Below are positions 41,057 through 51,873 of a stretch of DNA of 64,000 nt, piece by piece. The notes beneath the pieces are model-generated. The model worked only from the letters and a program-made list of their open reading frames with translations, searched no databases and was not told where the DNA came from. Origin of the DNA: Bin87 sp965243255. Its GTDB lineage: Bacteria; Chloroflexota; Dehalococcoidia; Lucifugimonadales; UBA3495. Numbering within the stretch: the first letter of the stretch is position 1; each line of letters starts with the position of its first letter. A program made the position numbers and the translations under genes. The stretch lies in assembly GCA_965243255.1 (NCBI GenBank), contig CBDEUH010000004.1, forward strand, positions 2,914,001 through 2,978,000, written 5' to 3'.

Positions 41057-42094
41057 ATGAAAGCCGTTTACATCGAAGCCCACGGTGACGCTTCCGTCCT
41101 GCAGTTCGGCGACCGGCCTGACCCCTCGCCCGGCCCTCGGGATGTGGTGGTCCGTGTCGGCAACACCGCCCTGAACCGGCTGGATATCTTCACCCGACAG
41201 GGCCAGCGTGGCCTGGAGCGCGAGTTTCCGCCCCCTTTGATTCTGGGCGGCGACACCGCCGGCGAGGTGGCGGCGGTCGGCGACGACGTTACCACCCTCA
41301 GCGTTGGCGACCGGGTGGTGGTCAACCCGCGCATCGCCTGCGGCGTCTGCCAGTGGTGCGGCGCCGGACGGGACGAGCTCTGCCCCAACAGCCGCTTCCT
41401 GGGCACCGCGCGCGACGGCAGCTACGCCGAGCTGGTGGCCGTGCCCGAGGTCAACGCCTACAAGCTCGATGCCGACGTGTCCTTCGCCGCTGCTGCCGCC
41501 GTGCCCACCACCTACCTTCCGGTGTGGAACATGGCGGTGCGCCGCGCCGCCCTGCAGCCCTGGGAGACGGCGCTGGTCTTCTCAGCCTCCGCCGGCGTTG
41601 GCGCGGCGGCCATCCAGGTGTTCAAAAACGTGGTGGGCGCAAGAGTCATCGCCACCACCAGCACGGCGGAAAAGGCCGAGCTGGCCCGCAACCTGGGCGC
41701 CGACTACGTCATCAACTACAACGAGGAGGACATCTCCCAGCGCGTTCGCGAAATCACCGGCGGCACCGGCGTTGACCTGCTGGTTGACCACGTGGGCGCC
41801 GACGTGTGGGGCCACGGCTTCCGCTCCCTGCGCGCCGGCGGACGCTACTGCATCTGCGGAGCCACCAGCGGCCTGCGCACCGAGCTGCACCTGGGTTTGC
41901 TGTTCAGCCGCCAAATCGAGGTGTACGGCGGCTACATGGGCTCCCGCGAAGATATGCGCCAGATTGTCAACGGCCTCAACCGCGGCGTCATCCAGCCCGC
42001 CATCCACCAGACCTACCCGCTGGCCAACGCCGCCGACGCCCACCAGGACATGGAGGCCACCAACTTCTTCGGCAAACTCCTGCTCCAGCCCTGA
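41057..42094 (+). CDS. Zinc-type alcohol dehydrogenase / quinone oxidoreductase
   Basis: A 345-residue MDR-superfamily enzyme. The GroES-like half has LILGGDTAGEVAAVG and a structural-zinc-type Cys cluster (CGVCQWCGAGRDELC). The Rossmann half has VFSASAGVGAAAIQVFKNV and VIATTSTAEKAELARNLGAD. The catalytic zinc ligands are partly preserved (Asp in place of the first Cys is possible). AAGGAG precedes the ATG. Substrate unknown. Confidence 0.9.
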   Translation: MKAVYIEAHGDASVLQFGDRPDPSPGPRDVVVRVGNTALNRLDIFTRQGQRGLEREFPPPLILGGDTAGEVAAVGDDVTTLSVGDRVVVNPRIACGVCQWCGAGRDELCPNSRFLGTARDGSYAELVAVPEVNAYKLDADVSFAAAAAVPTTYLPVWNMAVRRAALQPWETALVFSASAGVGAAAIQVFKNVVGARVIATTSTAEKAELARNLGADYVINYNEEDISQRVREITGGTGVDLLVDHVGADVWGHGFRSLRAGGRYCICGATSGLRTELHLGLLFSRQIEVYGGYMGSREDMRQIVNGLNRGVIQPAIHQTYPLANAADAHQDMEATNFFGKLLLQP

Positions 42095-42111
42095 CCGCCG
42101 GCCCCTCGCTC

Positions 42112-43812
<1,701 letters not shown>

Positions 43813-43815
43813 AAA

Positions 43816-44250
43816 TTAAGCGGTTCCTTCGGTTGCCCACGGGTTAATCAGTTCTGCGCCGCAATCAGTGAAATGGCGCACGTTGCGGGTGGCTATCGCC
43901 ATGTTCCGAGCTATGGCGATGGCGGCAATTTGAGAGTCGGATTGCCCTACGACACGGCCTATACTGCGTCTGTGGGCGGCGATAATGGCATAAGTCTGGG
44001 CCGCCGCGCTATCGAAGGGTAGGATGCGATCGCTAAAGTCAATACCCAGCAGGTCGTCCACCTGGCCCAACAGTCGTGAGCGATTCCTGCCCTCCGGCAT
44101 AATAGCAACCCCGTAGCGCAATTCCATCTCGGTGATGGCGGTAACAAACACCTCTGCCAACGTCTGACGATGCCACCAGTCCATGACTTCCAATTGCGGC
44201 CGGTCATCGATCAGTTCCGACGCCACGTTAGTGTCCAGAATTATTGCCAT
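43816..44250 (-). CDS. PIN-domain toxin, FitB/VapC type
   Basis: A 144-residue PIN RNase: MAIILDTNVASELIDD with the first Asp, TAITEMELRYGVAIMPEG with the central Glu, VVGQSDSQIAAIAIARNMA with the third acid, and TRNVRHFTDCGAELINPW. All catalytic acids appear present. The ATG at 44250 is preferred since the upstream in-frame TTG is weak. It overlaps the antitoxin gene by 23 bp and lies just before proS. Confidence 0.88.
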   Translation of the reverse strand: MAIILDTNVASELIDDRPQLEVMDWWHRQTLAEVFVTAITEMELRYGVAIMPEGRNRSRLLGQVDDLLGIDFSDRILPFDSAAAQTYAIIAAHRRSIGRVVGQSDSQIAAIAIARNMAIATRNVRHFTDCGAELINPWATEGTA

Positions 44251-44515
44251 CGTCTTCGTCATCCCTGAAGACAAACTGGATCGGTTCGCCGGAATCCCGA
44301 GGCGGCAGGACTACTTCCTTGATGCCCACACGTCGGAACCGCTCGTGAATGGCCAGTGCCCAGTTCTTGGGCTGCGGCAGCACCTTCCGGTTGTTCAGCA
44401 CGAAGTTCAGGATGTCCCGCGCCTCTTCCTCAATAGTGGAGTCGTTGGCCAACGCACGTATGCGCAACTCATCGGCGGCCGCCGCATCCAGCTCATCTAT
44501 CACTATACGAACCAT
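44228..44515 (-). CDS. RHH antitoxin, FitA type
   Basis: A 95-residue antitoxin. The first part (MVRIVIDELDAAAADELRIR followed by ALANDSTIEEEARDIL) is a FitA/Arc-like ribbon-helix-helix, and the C-terminal acidic tail would fill the toxin's active site. GGAGGTGG lies four bases before the ATG at 44515. Presumed to repress the operon that also includes the toxin and probably proS. Confidence 0.85.
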   Translation of the reverse strand: MVRIVIDELDAAAADELRIRALANDSTIEEEARDILNFVLNNRKVLPQPKNWALAIHERFRRVGIKEVVLPPRDSGEPIQFVFRDDEDDGNNSGH

Positions 44516-44593
44516 CGCACCACCTCCGTACAAGGCATGGCCTATTTTAGCACGGCGGGCGCAGCGGTCATTTGGGTGGCGGCGTAATCGCCT

Positions 44594-45850
44594 CTACCCC
44601 ATCGCATTAACACCCGTCATCCCCAGCCGGAACTGCCCCAGGTTGTCGTATGCGCTGGTGTTCACCATGAAGTGCTGGGCCGCGGCGTTAATGTCCCGCA
44701 TACACCGTTGCAAAACCCGGTCGTTGTAGATGGCGTTGCCGCCGCCGTAGCGAAAGGCCGCCGTTGCTACCTGGCTGGCCACGTCGGTGGCATAGACGCA
44801 GGCGCCCCGCAGCCGCAGCTGCCGCTCCAGGTCCGGCCGTTCGTGGCGCAGGCAGAACTCCCAGGCGTCTTCCAACGCTTCCCGGCACAGCGCGCGGGCG
44901 GCGCGCAGCTGCTGATCGCACTTGCCCAGGTCGTGCTGCAACGCGCCCCGCAGCGCAATGGGCGAGGTCAAGTAGCCCCGCTGGTACGAGCCGGCCTGTA
45001 GGGAAATCTCGTCCAGCGCCCGGCGCGCTACCCCCAGCGCAAAGGCGGCGTGGTCGGGAGTCACGAAGCCGGGCCGGCCCAGCCAGTACAGCGGCCCGCC
45101 CCGTTGCGGATCGGTGGTCAGCAGGTCAAAGGCCATCTCCTCCGGCACGAAGTAATCGGTGAGGACGAAATCGCAGCTGCCCGTGCCTTTCAGACCCATC
45201 ACCTGCCAGTTGTCAATGAACTGCACGTCGTCAACCGGACAGGTCATGATCATGTGCTCCGGCCCCGGCTGATCGTTCCGCACGATGCGAAAACCGGCCA
45301 GCATCCACGACGAATGCGCCGCCCCGCTGGCAAAGGGCCACCGTCCGCTCACCCGCCAGCCGCCCTCCACCGGCCTCGCCAGCCCCCGGGGGATCAACGC
45401 CCCCGATGCTATCGGCATCTTGCCGGTCCCGAACACCCGGTCAACTCCTGCGGAGGGCACGAACGCCCCGATCAGCCCGGCGCTGGTGCTGTTGATGAAG
45501 GCGCACCAACCGGCCGACGGATTGACGTAACACATCTCGTCGCACATCTCCAGGTACAGCAGCGGGTCAACCTCCGGCCCGCCCAGCTCCCGAGGCACTT
45601 TCAGGGAGAGCAGCCCTTCCCGGTACAGCGCTTCCACCGATGGCCAGGCCAGCGTTTCGCTGGCGTCGTTGGCCTCCGCGTCCCCCTCCAGCGTGGGCCG
45701 GATGCGCGCGATGGCGTCCAGCAAGTGCCTGCGCAAAGCCTCCCGCTCGGCGGGCAACTCCGGTATGCCGCAGTCCTCCAGCGCGGTTACGTCGCCGGGT
45801 ACAATGCCTTCAGTGTCAACGATGGTGGTAGCCGAGGCGGTTGAGGTCAT
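44594..45850 (-). CDS. Acyl-CoA dehydrogenase-fold flavin monooxygenase-like protein
   Basis: A 418-residue paralogue of the 15645 product. Shared segments are SAGWCAFINSTSAG, NWQVMGLKGTGSCDFVLTDYFV, RLGRPGFVT-like LGRPGFVTPDHAAFALGVARRAL, and FRYGGGNAIYNDRVLQRCMRDI. It has an extra N-terminal extension of about 25 residues. It resembles HsaA/DszC-type two-component monooxygenases that use free reduced flavin. It starts 4 bp inside the end of ispG, so the two are coupled although unrelated by pathway. Confidence 0.85.
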   Translation of the reverse strand: MTSTASATTIVDTEGIVPGDVTALEDCGIPELPAEREALRRHLLDAIARIRPTLEGDAEANDASETLAWPSVEALYREGLLSLKVPRELGGPEVDPLLYLEMCDEMCYVNPSAGWCAFINSTSAGLIGAFVPSAGVDRVFGTGKMPIASGALIPRGLARPVEGGWRVSGRWPFASGAAHSSWMLAGFRIVRNDQPGPEHMIMTCPVDDVQFIDNWQVMGLKGTGSCDFVLTDYFVPEEMAFDLLTTDPQRGGPLYWLGRPGFVTPDHAAFALGVARRALDEISLQAGSYQRGYLTSPIALRGALQHDLGKCDQQLRAARALCREALEDAWEFCLRHERPDLERQLRLRGACVYATDVASQVATAAFRYGGGNAIYNDRVLQRCMRDINAAAQHFMVNTSAYDNLGQFRLGMTGVNAMG

Positions 45851-46995
45851 GCCGCCGCCCCCGTGGGCGTCTGCTCAATCTCCTCCATCAGCGCGTCCAG
45901 CATCTCCGCCTCGGGCACCACGCGCACCTTTTCCCCCTTGCGGAAGATGATGGCCCGCCCGGCGCCGGCGGCGATGCCCACGTCAGCGTCCTTGGCCTCG
46001 CCAGGGCCGTTCACTTCGCAGCCCATCACGGCCACCTTGATGTTCTTGTCGGTGCCCCTGAGCAGCGCGTCCACGTCGTTGGCCAGCTTGCGGATGTCCA
46101 CGTCGGCTCGGCCGCAGCTGGGGCAGGCCACCATCACGGCGCCCTTGTCCCGCAGGTTCAGCGACTTCAAAATCTCGTAGCCGGCGATAACCTCTTCCAC
46201 GCTGTCGTCGCTCAACGACACCCGGATGGTATCCCCGATGCCCTCGTACAGCAGCACGCCCAGCCCCACCGCGGTGCGGATGGAACCGGACTTCGCAGTG
46301 CCGGCCTCGGTGATGCCCAGGTGCAGCGGGTAGGGGACCATCTCGCTCAGCCGGCGATAGGCTTCCACGGTGGTGGGCACGTCAAAGGCCTTCATGGAAA
46401 TCTTGATGTGCTCGAAGTCCTGCTCTTCAAGCAGGGTGATCTCCCACAGCGCGGTGGCCACCATGTGGTCAACCACGCTGTAGTCCCCTTCCTGTTCCTC
46501 GCCGGCCTTGGGCAGTTGGTTCACCAGGTCCATGTGCCGGGAGAAGCCCCGCGTGCGGCCGATGCCTCCCACCGGAGGCAGGCTGCCGAAGTTCACCCCG
46601 ATGCGGATGGGAATGCCCCGCTCCTTGGCCGCCTGCACCACTTCCCGAACCTGGTCCTCGTTGCGCAGGTTGCCGGGATTCAGCCGCAGGCAGTCCACCC
46701 CGCCGGCCGCGCACTCCAACGCCAACTGATAGTGAAAGTGAATGTCGGCAATCAGCGGAATGTTAATCTGCTTCTTGATCTCCGCCATGGCCTTGGCGGC
46801 TTCCATATCGGGCACAGCCGACCGGATGATTTCGCAACCGGCCTCTTCCAGTTGGTGAATCTGGCGCACCGTGGCCTTCACGTCTCGCGTGTCGGTCTTG
46901 GTCATCGACTGCACCGATATATCGGCGCCGCCGCCGACCTTGACTCCGCCAACGTACACCGGTTTGGTAGCCCGTCGCCTGGTCATACTCATCAT
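45847..46995 (-). CDS. ispG: 4-hydroxy-3-methylbut-2-enyl diphosphate synthase
   Basis: A 382-residue IspG/GcpE, the penultimate enzyme of the MEP isoprenoid pathway. TIM-barrel part: VYVGGVKVGGGADISVQSMT, PLIADIHFHYQLAL, RLNPGN. C-terminal [4Fe-4S] part: ACPSCGRADVDI and MGCEVNGPGEAKDADVG provide the three Cys ligands. The ATG at 46995 has AAGGGCGG upstream and gives a normal length; the extra 45 residues in the longer frame are unsupported. Flavodoxin/ferredoxin partner is not in the window. Confidence 0.96.
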   Translation of the reverse strand: MMSMTRRRATKPVYVGGVKVGGGADISVQSMTKTDTRDVKATVRQIHQLEEAGCEIIRSAVPDMEAAKAMAEIKKQINIPLIADIHFHYQLALECAAGGVDCLRLNPGNLRNEDQVREVVQAAKERGIPIRIGVNFGSLPPVGGIGRTRGFSRHMDLVNQLPKAGEEQEGDYSVVDHMVATALWEITLLEEQDFEHIKISMKAFDVPTTVEAYRRLSEMVPYPLHLGITEAGTAKSGSIRTAVGLGVLLYEGIGDTIRVSLSDDSVEEVIAGYEILKSLNLRDKGAVMVACPSCGRADVDIRKLANDVDALLRGTDKNIKVAVMGCEVNGPGEAKDADVGIAAGAGRAIIFRKGEKVRVVPEAEMLDALMEEIEQTPTGAAA

Positions 46996-47198
46996 TGCAC
47001 CGCCCTTGGCAAGTTGTGCAAGTCTCCCTCTCTGTCCAGCAATCATACACGATTGCCGACTTCTCCCGCCACCGCCGGATTGCCCTGCCGAATCACAAAT
47101 AGTGATATTGACGCCGGCCCGGTTGTGCAAGCGTTAATCACAACGGGTATAATAACCCAGTACAATACGCCCCAATCAGGTGTCAGGCAGGTGAAGGC

Positions 47199-48335
47199 GT
47201 GCGAGAAGTAATTCAGGAAGCGGTCAATCAGGTCGAATCGGGCAACCCCTGCGTGCTGGCCACGGTGGTCCGCACCAAGGGCTCTACCCCCCAGAAAGCC
47301 GGCGCCATGCTCCTGGTCCGCCAGGACGGCAGCGCCGTCGGCACCCTGGGCGGCGGCTGCGTCGAGGGCGACATCTGGTTCGCCGCCCGCGAAATCCTCC
47401 GCAACCAGGGCGGCCCCGAGTTCAAAGACTACTACCTCAACGAGGACATCGCCGCCCGCGACGGCCTGGTCTGCGGCGGCACCATGTACTTCTACCTGGA
47501 ACCCTTCTGGGACACCGACGACTTCTCCGACATCGGCCACGAACTGCTGGGCGCTTACGACGGCGCCGAGCCGGCCGCCCTGGCCACCATCGTCCGCTCC
47601 GATGGCAACACGGCCCCCCTGGGCGCCAAGCTGCTGCTCCGCTCCGACGGCTCCGTCGCCGGCGGCATCGGAACCCCCGAGCTTGACGAAACCGCCCTGG
47701 ATGTCTGCAGCCGCGTCGCCGCTGTCGGCGCCAACGAGTCCGTTGATCTGGACGCCGACACCGAGCTCTTCGTGGAAGGCTTCACCACGCCCCCCACGCT
47801 GGTAATGGTCGGCGGCGGACACGTGGGCAAGGCCACCGCCGACCTGGCCCACCGCCTGGGCTACCGCGTCTATATCGTGGACGACCGCGAGGACTTCGCC
47901 AACCCCCAGCGGTTCCCCTACGCCGAGGAGACCATCGTCACCCCCTATACCGGCTGGGCCGAATTTCTGGACGTCAACGTCAACAGCTTCATCGTCATCG
48001 CCTCTCGCGGCCACTGGTTCGACGACGTGGCTCTGGAGTCGGCCCTGTCCACCCGCGCCCGCTACATCGGATTGCTGGGCAGCCGGCGCAAGACCTTGAT
48101 GATTTACCAGCGGCTGCTTCAGGAAGGCGTGCCCCGGGAGCGGCTGGCCGAGGTTCACGCTCCCATCGGACTGGACATCGGCGCACTGGAACCGGAAGAG
48201 CTGGCCGTGAGCATCATGTCCGAAATCATCATGGCCCGTCGCGGCGGCAAGGGCAGCCCGATGACTATGGACGACTGGTATCTCGAACGGGCCGAACGGC
48301 GCGCTAACCGGGCCATGGGGCTGCCCGCTGACTGA
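47199..48335 (+). CDS. XdhC/CoxI family protein
   Basis: A 378-residue XdhC-type maturation factor for molybdenum hydroxylases (xanthine or CO dehydrogenase). N-terminal XdhC/CoxI domain: VRTKGSTPQKAGAMLLV and GTLGGGCVEGDIW. C-terminal Rossmann domain: VMVGGGHVGKATADLAHRLG, IASRGHWFDDVALE, and IGLLGSRRKTLMIYQRL with HAPIGLDIGALEPEELAVSI. GTG start behind AGGTGAAGG. A TATAAT lies at 47148-47153. No molybdenum hydroxylase genes are in the window, but a MocA-like gene is at 51874. Confidence 0.93.
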   Translation: MREVIQEAVNQVESGNPCVLATVVRTKGSTPQKAGAMLLVRQDGSAVGTLGGGCVEGDIWFAAREILRNQGGPEFKDYYLNEDIAARDGLVCGGTMYFYLEPFWDTDDFSDIGHELLGAYDGAEPAALATIVRSDGNTAPLGAKLLLRSDGSVAGGIGTPELDETALDVCSRVAAVGANESVDLDADTELFVEGFTTPPTLVMVGGGHVGKATADLAHRLGYRVYIVDDREDFANPQRFPYAEETIVTPYTGWAEFLDVNVNSFIVIASRGHWFDDVALESALSTRARYIGLLGSRRKTLMIYQRLLQEGVPRERLAEVHAPIGLDIGALEPEELAVSIMSEIIMARRGGKGSPMTMDDWYLERAERRANRAMGLPAD

Positions 48336-48346
48336 TTCCCTGGGTA

Positions 48347-48399
48347 TGGTGGCCAATCTGCCGCACTTACCGTGTACGGTGGCCAATCTACCGCACTTA
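48347..48399 (+). repeat. Two 23-bp direct repeats, 30-bp spacing
   Basis: GGTGGCCAATCT(G/A)CCGCACTTA occurs at 48348-48369 and 48378-48399, differing at one position. The centre-to-centre spacing is 30 bp. It lies between xdhC and the MMPL gene and may be a tandem regulator-binding site. Confidence 0.75.
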
Positions 48400-48451
48400 A
48401 CCCACCTGCATCCCCGAACCACGATTCATACCCCAAGAGCAGGTATGCAAC

Positions 48452-50641
48452 ATGACTGAATCATTGGCACGCTTCAGTGCCCGACTACCCTGGCTTGTCA
48501 TCGCCTTGTGGGTGGTTCTCGTCATTGTCGGCGGGGGACTCAGCAGCCAACTGCTGGACAGCGCCACCACCACCGAACTCAAGCTGGGCGGCGGCGCTGA
48601 ATCGGAGCAGGCCGCCGAACTGCTGGAGACCCGCCTGCGCGACGGCAAGCCGGAACCTGTGATGGAATTTGTCATCATCCAGTCGGACAGCCTCACCGTC
48701 GACGACCCTGCCTTCCAGGAAAAGGTCGATTCAATCTTTTTGAACGTCGCTGCCCTCGTTCCCGATGTGGTAACAGTGGCCGGGCATTACTATCTGACCA
48801 ACGATGAAACCCTGGTGTCCCAAGACCGGCAGACCACCATAATGCCCGTTGAGATGACCGGCCGGCTGGAAGAAGCTACCGAAAACGTGACCAGCCTGCT
48901 TGATGTCGTGCACTCGGCAAACGAGGACGAAGGATACCGCGTGCTCCTTGGCGGCAGCGCCAGCATCGCTCACGAGTCCAACGAACTGGCAACCGAAGAC
49001 CTGGAACAGGGCGAGCGCATCGGCGTTCCGGTAGCCCTGATTATCCTTTTGGCCCTTTTCGGCGCGGTGGTGGCCTCCCTGATCCCCCTGGGCCTGGGCA
49101 TCGTGTGCATCGTCATCGCCCTGGGCATCGCCGCGCTGATCGGGCAGGCCTTCGAGCTGGTTTTCTTCGTAACCCTGATGATTACCATGATCGGCCTGGC
49201 CGTCGGCATCGACTATTCGCTGTTCATCGTCTCCCGCTTCCGCGAGGAGCTGGATAAGGGCTTGGACAAGCGCGCCGCCGTGGCACGGGCCGGGGCTACC
49301 GCCGGACGGGCCGTGCTCTTCAGCGGCCTCACCGTGGTGGTGGCGCTGTTCGGAATGCTCATCGTTCCCGCCACCTTCTTCCAGTCCCTGGGCATCGGCG
49401 CCATCGTCGTCGTCCTCGTCGCGATAGCCGCCACCCTCACCCTTTTGCCGGCCGTGATGGCCCTCCTCGGCGACAAGGTCAACTTCCTCTCGCTGCCCTA
49501 CTTCGGCCGGCGGCGCGCGCCGGACACCGAAACGCAGCAGCACGGCTTCTGGGAGACCACCACCCGCATCGTAACCAAAGTTCCCATCCTCAGCTTCCTC
49601 ATCGTCGCCATCCCCATGGTGGTCGCCATCGTCTTCTACTTCCAGATCAACACCGGCATCAACGGCGTTGACACCTTCCCCGAAGGCGCTGAGACCAGGG
49701 ATGCGTTTTTCATCCTGGAACAGGAATTTTCCTTCGGCCTGGTCAATCCCGCCGAGGTCGTCATCGACGGCGATATCAACAGCCCGCAGGTTCAGGAAGC
49801 CATCGCCAGCCTGCAGCAATCCCTGCTGGAGGACCCCCGCTTCCCGCTGCCAGCCATTCCGGTTCCCAACGCCTCCGGCGACCTGGCGATGCTGCCGGTG
49901 ATCATCTCCGGCGAACCCAGCGGGCCCGACGCCGTGGCCGCCATGGCTGCCCTTCGCGAAGAACACATCCCGGCCGCATTCAGCGGTGTCCCGGCCGATG
50001 TCTCCGTGGGTGGCGTCACCGCCGTTACCGCCGACCTCTTCGACATCGTTGACCTGTACACCCCCATCGTCTTCGCCTTCGTGCTGGGACTCAGCTTTAT
50101 CATCCTGCTGCTCGTCTTCCGGTCCATCGTCATCCCCATCAAGGCCGTGGTGATGAACCTGCTTTCCGTGGGCACCGCCTACGGCCTCATCGTGCTGGTG
50201 TTTCAAAAGGGAGTCGCCACCGACCTCCTTGGTTTCCAGCACGCCGAGGTGATTGATGTCTGGATACCCCTGTTCCTGTTCACCATCCTGTTCGGCCTTT
50301 CCATGGACTACCACGTGTTCCTGCTCAGCCGTATCCGGGAGCAGTACGACCGCACCGGCGACAACGCCGCGTCGGTAGCCTACGGGCTGCGCTCCACGGC
50401 CAGCATCATCACCGGGGCCGCTCTCATCATGGTGGCCGTGTTCGGCGCTTTCGCCGCCGGCGATACCATCATCAACCAGCAGGTGGGCTTCGGTCTGGCC
50501 GTGGCGATTTTCCTGGATGCCACCCTCGTCCGTTCGGTATTGGTTCCTGCCAGTATGGAAATGCTGGGGCGCGGTAACTGGTACCTGCCCTCCTGGCTCA
50601 GCTGGCTTCCCGACCTGCGGGTGGAACCCATCGAGGAGTAG
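48452..50641 (+). CDS. MMPL/RND-family transporter
   Basis: A 729-residue membrane protein with two repeats of an extracellular domain and about six membrane helices each. Signature segments GLAVGIDYSLFIVSRFREEL and GLSMDYHVFLLSRIREQYD carry the proton-relay Asp residues typical of MMPL proteins. The N-terminus LARFSARLPWLVIALWVVL is typical. GCAGG precedes the ATG. Likely substrates are lipids or hydrophobic compounds. A possible terminator hairpin follows at 50643. Confidence 0.94.
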   Translation: MTESLARFSARLPWLVIALWVVLVIVGGGLSSQLLDSATTTELKLGGGAESEQAAELLETRLRDGKPEPVMEFVIIQSDSLTVDDPAFQEKVDSIFLNVAALVPDVVTVAGHYYLTNDETLVSQDRQTTIMPVEMTGRLEEATENVTSLLDVVHSANEDEGYRVLLGGSASIAHESNELATEDLEQGERIGVPVALIILLALFGAVVASLIPLGLGIVCIVIALGIAALIGQAFELVFFVTLMITMIGLAVGIDYSLFIVSRFREELDKGLDKRAAVARAGATAGRAVLFSGLTVVVALFGMLIVPATFFQSLGIGAIVVVLVAIAATLTLLPAVMALLGDKVNFLSLPYFGRRRAPDTETQQHGFWETTTRIVTKVPILSFLIVAIPMVVAIVFYFQINTGINGVDTFPEGAETRDAFFILEQEFSFGLVNPAEVVIDGDINSPQVQEAIASLQQSLLEDPRFPLPAIPVPNASGDLAMLPVIISGEPSGPDAVAAMAALREEHIPAAFSGVPADVSVGGVTAVTADLFDIVDLYTPIVFAFVLGLSFIILLLVFRSIVIPIKAVVMNLLSVGTAYGLIVLVFQKGVATDLLGFQHAEVIDVWIPLFLFTILFGLSMDYHVFLLSRIREQYDRTGDNAASVAYGLRSTASIITGAALIMVAVFGAFAAGDTIINQQVGFGLAVAIFLDATLVRSVLVPASMEMLGRGNWYLPSWLSWLPDLRVEPIEE

Positions 50642-50642
50642 C

Positions 50643-50670
50643 CCGGCGGGTGTGTGAGTCTTACCGCCGG
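50643..50670 (+). terminator. CCGGCGG-CCGCCGG hairpin after the MMPL gene
   Basis: A 7-bp stem with a 14-base loop just after the stop codon, no T-run. It may stabilise or end the MMPL mRNA; the MpaB-like gene begins 12 bp later. Confidence 0.4.
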
Positions 50671-50681
50671 CAGTATTTACG

Positions 50682-51863
50682 ATGTTGCAAGTTCCCACCG
50701 AATACGTACCAGGCTACGCCCAAGCCCGCGAAATTGACGCGGAGCGGGCCGACCGGTACATCGCCCATACCCATATCGGCGACCCACTGGCCGACCGGGC
50801 GGTGGAGTTTTTCGCCGGCATCTCCCAGCGGGAGATGCACCAGTTGATTTCCGCCGGCATGAACCGGGATGAGCATGCGTTCCGCGACGCTCCGCAAGAA
50901 CTGCGCGACCTGTTCACCGCCAGCGAAACCACTCCCGACTGGTTCTACGACCATCCCGTGTACCCCGGCTGTCGCCTCTTCCACGCCAACCCCGACCTTT
51001 TCTTGATGGCCTTCGCCGCCGGCGCCATCGTCCAGGGCTTTACCACCCGCATCAGCAAGTCCTTCACCACCACCGGCCGCATCATCGACCGCGGCGTTCA
51101 CCGCCTGGCCCAGAACATCAAGCATCTCTACGAGATTATGATTCCCGAAGGACTGGAACGGGACGGCGAAGGCTGGAAACTTTCCGTCCGCATCCGCCTC
51201 ATCCACGCTCAAATGCGCCAGCTGTTCGCAAATTCCGGCCAGTGGGACACCGACGCTTACGGCGTTCCCCTTCACGCCGCTCATATCGGCCTCGCCTCGG
51301 CCCTCTTCTCCGAGCAGCTGATGACCCATACCCGCCGGCTGGGCGTTCGCATGACGGCGGAAGAGCGCGCCAGCTTTATGCACATCTGGCGGTGCTCGGC
51401 CTGGCTGATGGGCGTCCCGGAATCCATCCTCTTCAACAGCGAGTCCGACGCCGCCGCCCTCGGGCGCATCGGCCTGCTCTGCGAGCCGCCCCCCGACGAA
51501 GACGCCATCATTGTCGGCAACGTCATCATCAACAGCGCCGCCCTGGTCGCCCACGTCCTGGAGCCCGCCGAGCGTCAGGCCCTGACCAACCAGGGCTATC
51601 GCATCTCCCGCGCCTTCATCGGCGATGAACTCGCCGACCGGTTGGCGTTCCCCAAGCAGCGGACCTTTTACATCCTGCCCGCCCTTCGCTTCGAGCGCCA
51701 ACTCAACAAGACCATCGACCGCCTGATGCCCGGGCGCGCCGCCAGCCGCAAGGCTCAGGCCCTCGACTCCCTGCTCAACGCTGCCACCCCCGAAGATTTC
51801 GGCGTGGGCATCAGCTACCGCCTTCCGGTTACCATCGGCGACGACCCCCAACGCCCATGGTAA
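50682..51863 (+). CDS. Oxygenase MpaB family protein (DUF2236, Lcp-like)
   Basis: A 393-residue DUF2236 protein, a fold shared with latex-clearing protein and the MpaB oxygenases, which bind a b-type heme. The key segment SVRIRLIHAQMRQLF contains the conserved Arg and His; GVPLHAAHIGLASALFSE follows and provides another His. No signal peptide is apparent, unlike secreted Lcp. It could cleave C=C bonds in an isoprenoid-type substrate, which is inference from the family. Confidence 0.85.
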   Translation: MLQVPTEYVPGYAQAREIDAERADRYIAHTHIGDPLADRAVEFFAGISQREMHQLISAGMNRDEHAFRDAPQELRDLFTASETTPDWFYDHPVYPGCRLFHANPDLFLMAFAAGAIVQGFTTRISKSFTTTGRIIDRGVHRLAQNIKHLYEIMIPEGLERDGEGWKLSVRIRLIHAQMRQLFANSGQWDTDAYGVPLHAAHIGLASALFSEQLMTHTRRLGVRMTAEERASFMHIWRCSAWLMGVPESILFNSESDAAALGRIGLLCEPPPDEDAIIVGNVIINSAALVAHVLEPAERQALTNQGYRISRAFIGDELADRLAFPKQRTFYILPALRFERQLNKTIDRLMPGRAASRKAQALDSLLNAATPEDFGVGISYRLPVTIGDDPQRPW

Positions 51864-51873
51864 AACCGCCGCT

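Noticed and set aside
48731..50698. Minus-strand 655-codon frame opposite the MMPL gene
   Set aside because: Asp/Gly/His-rich shadow; the plus-strand product has transmembrane segments and MMPL signatures.
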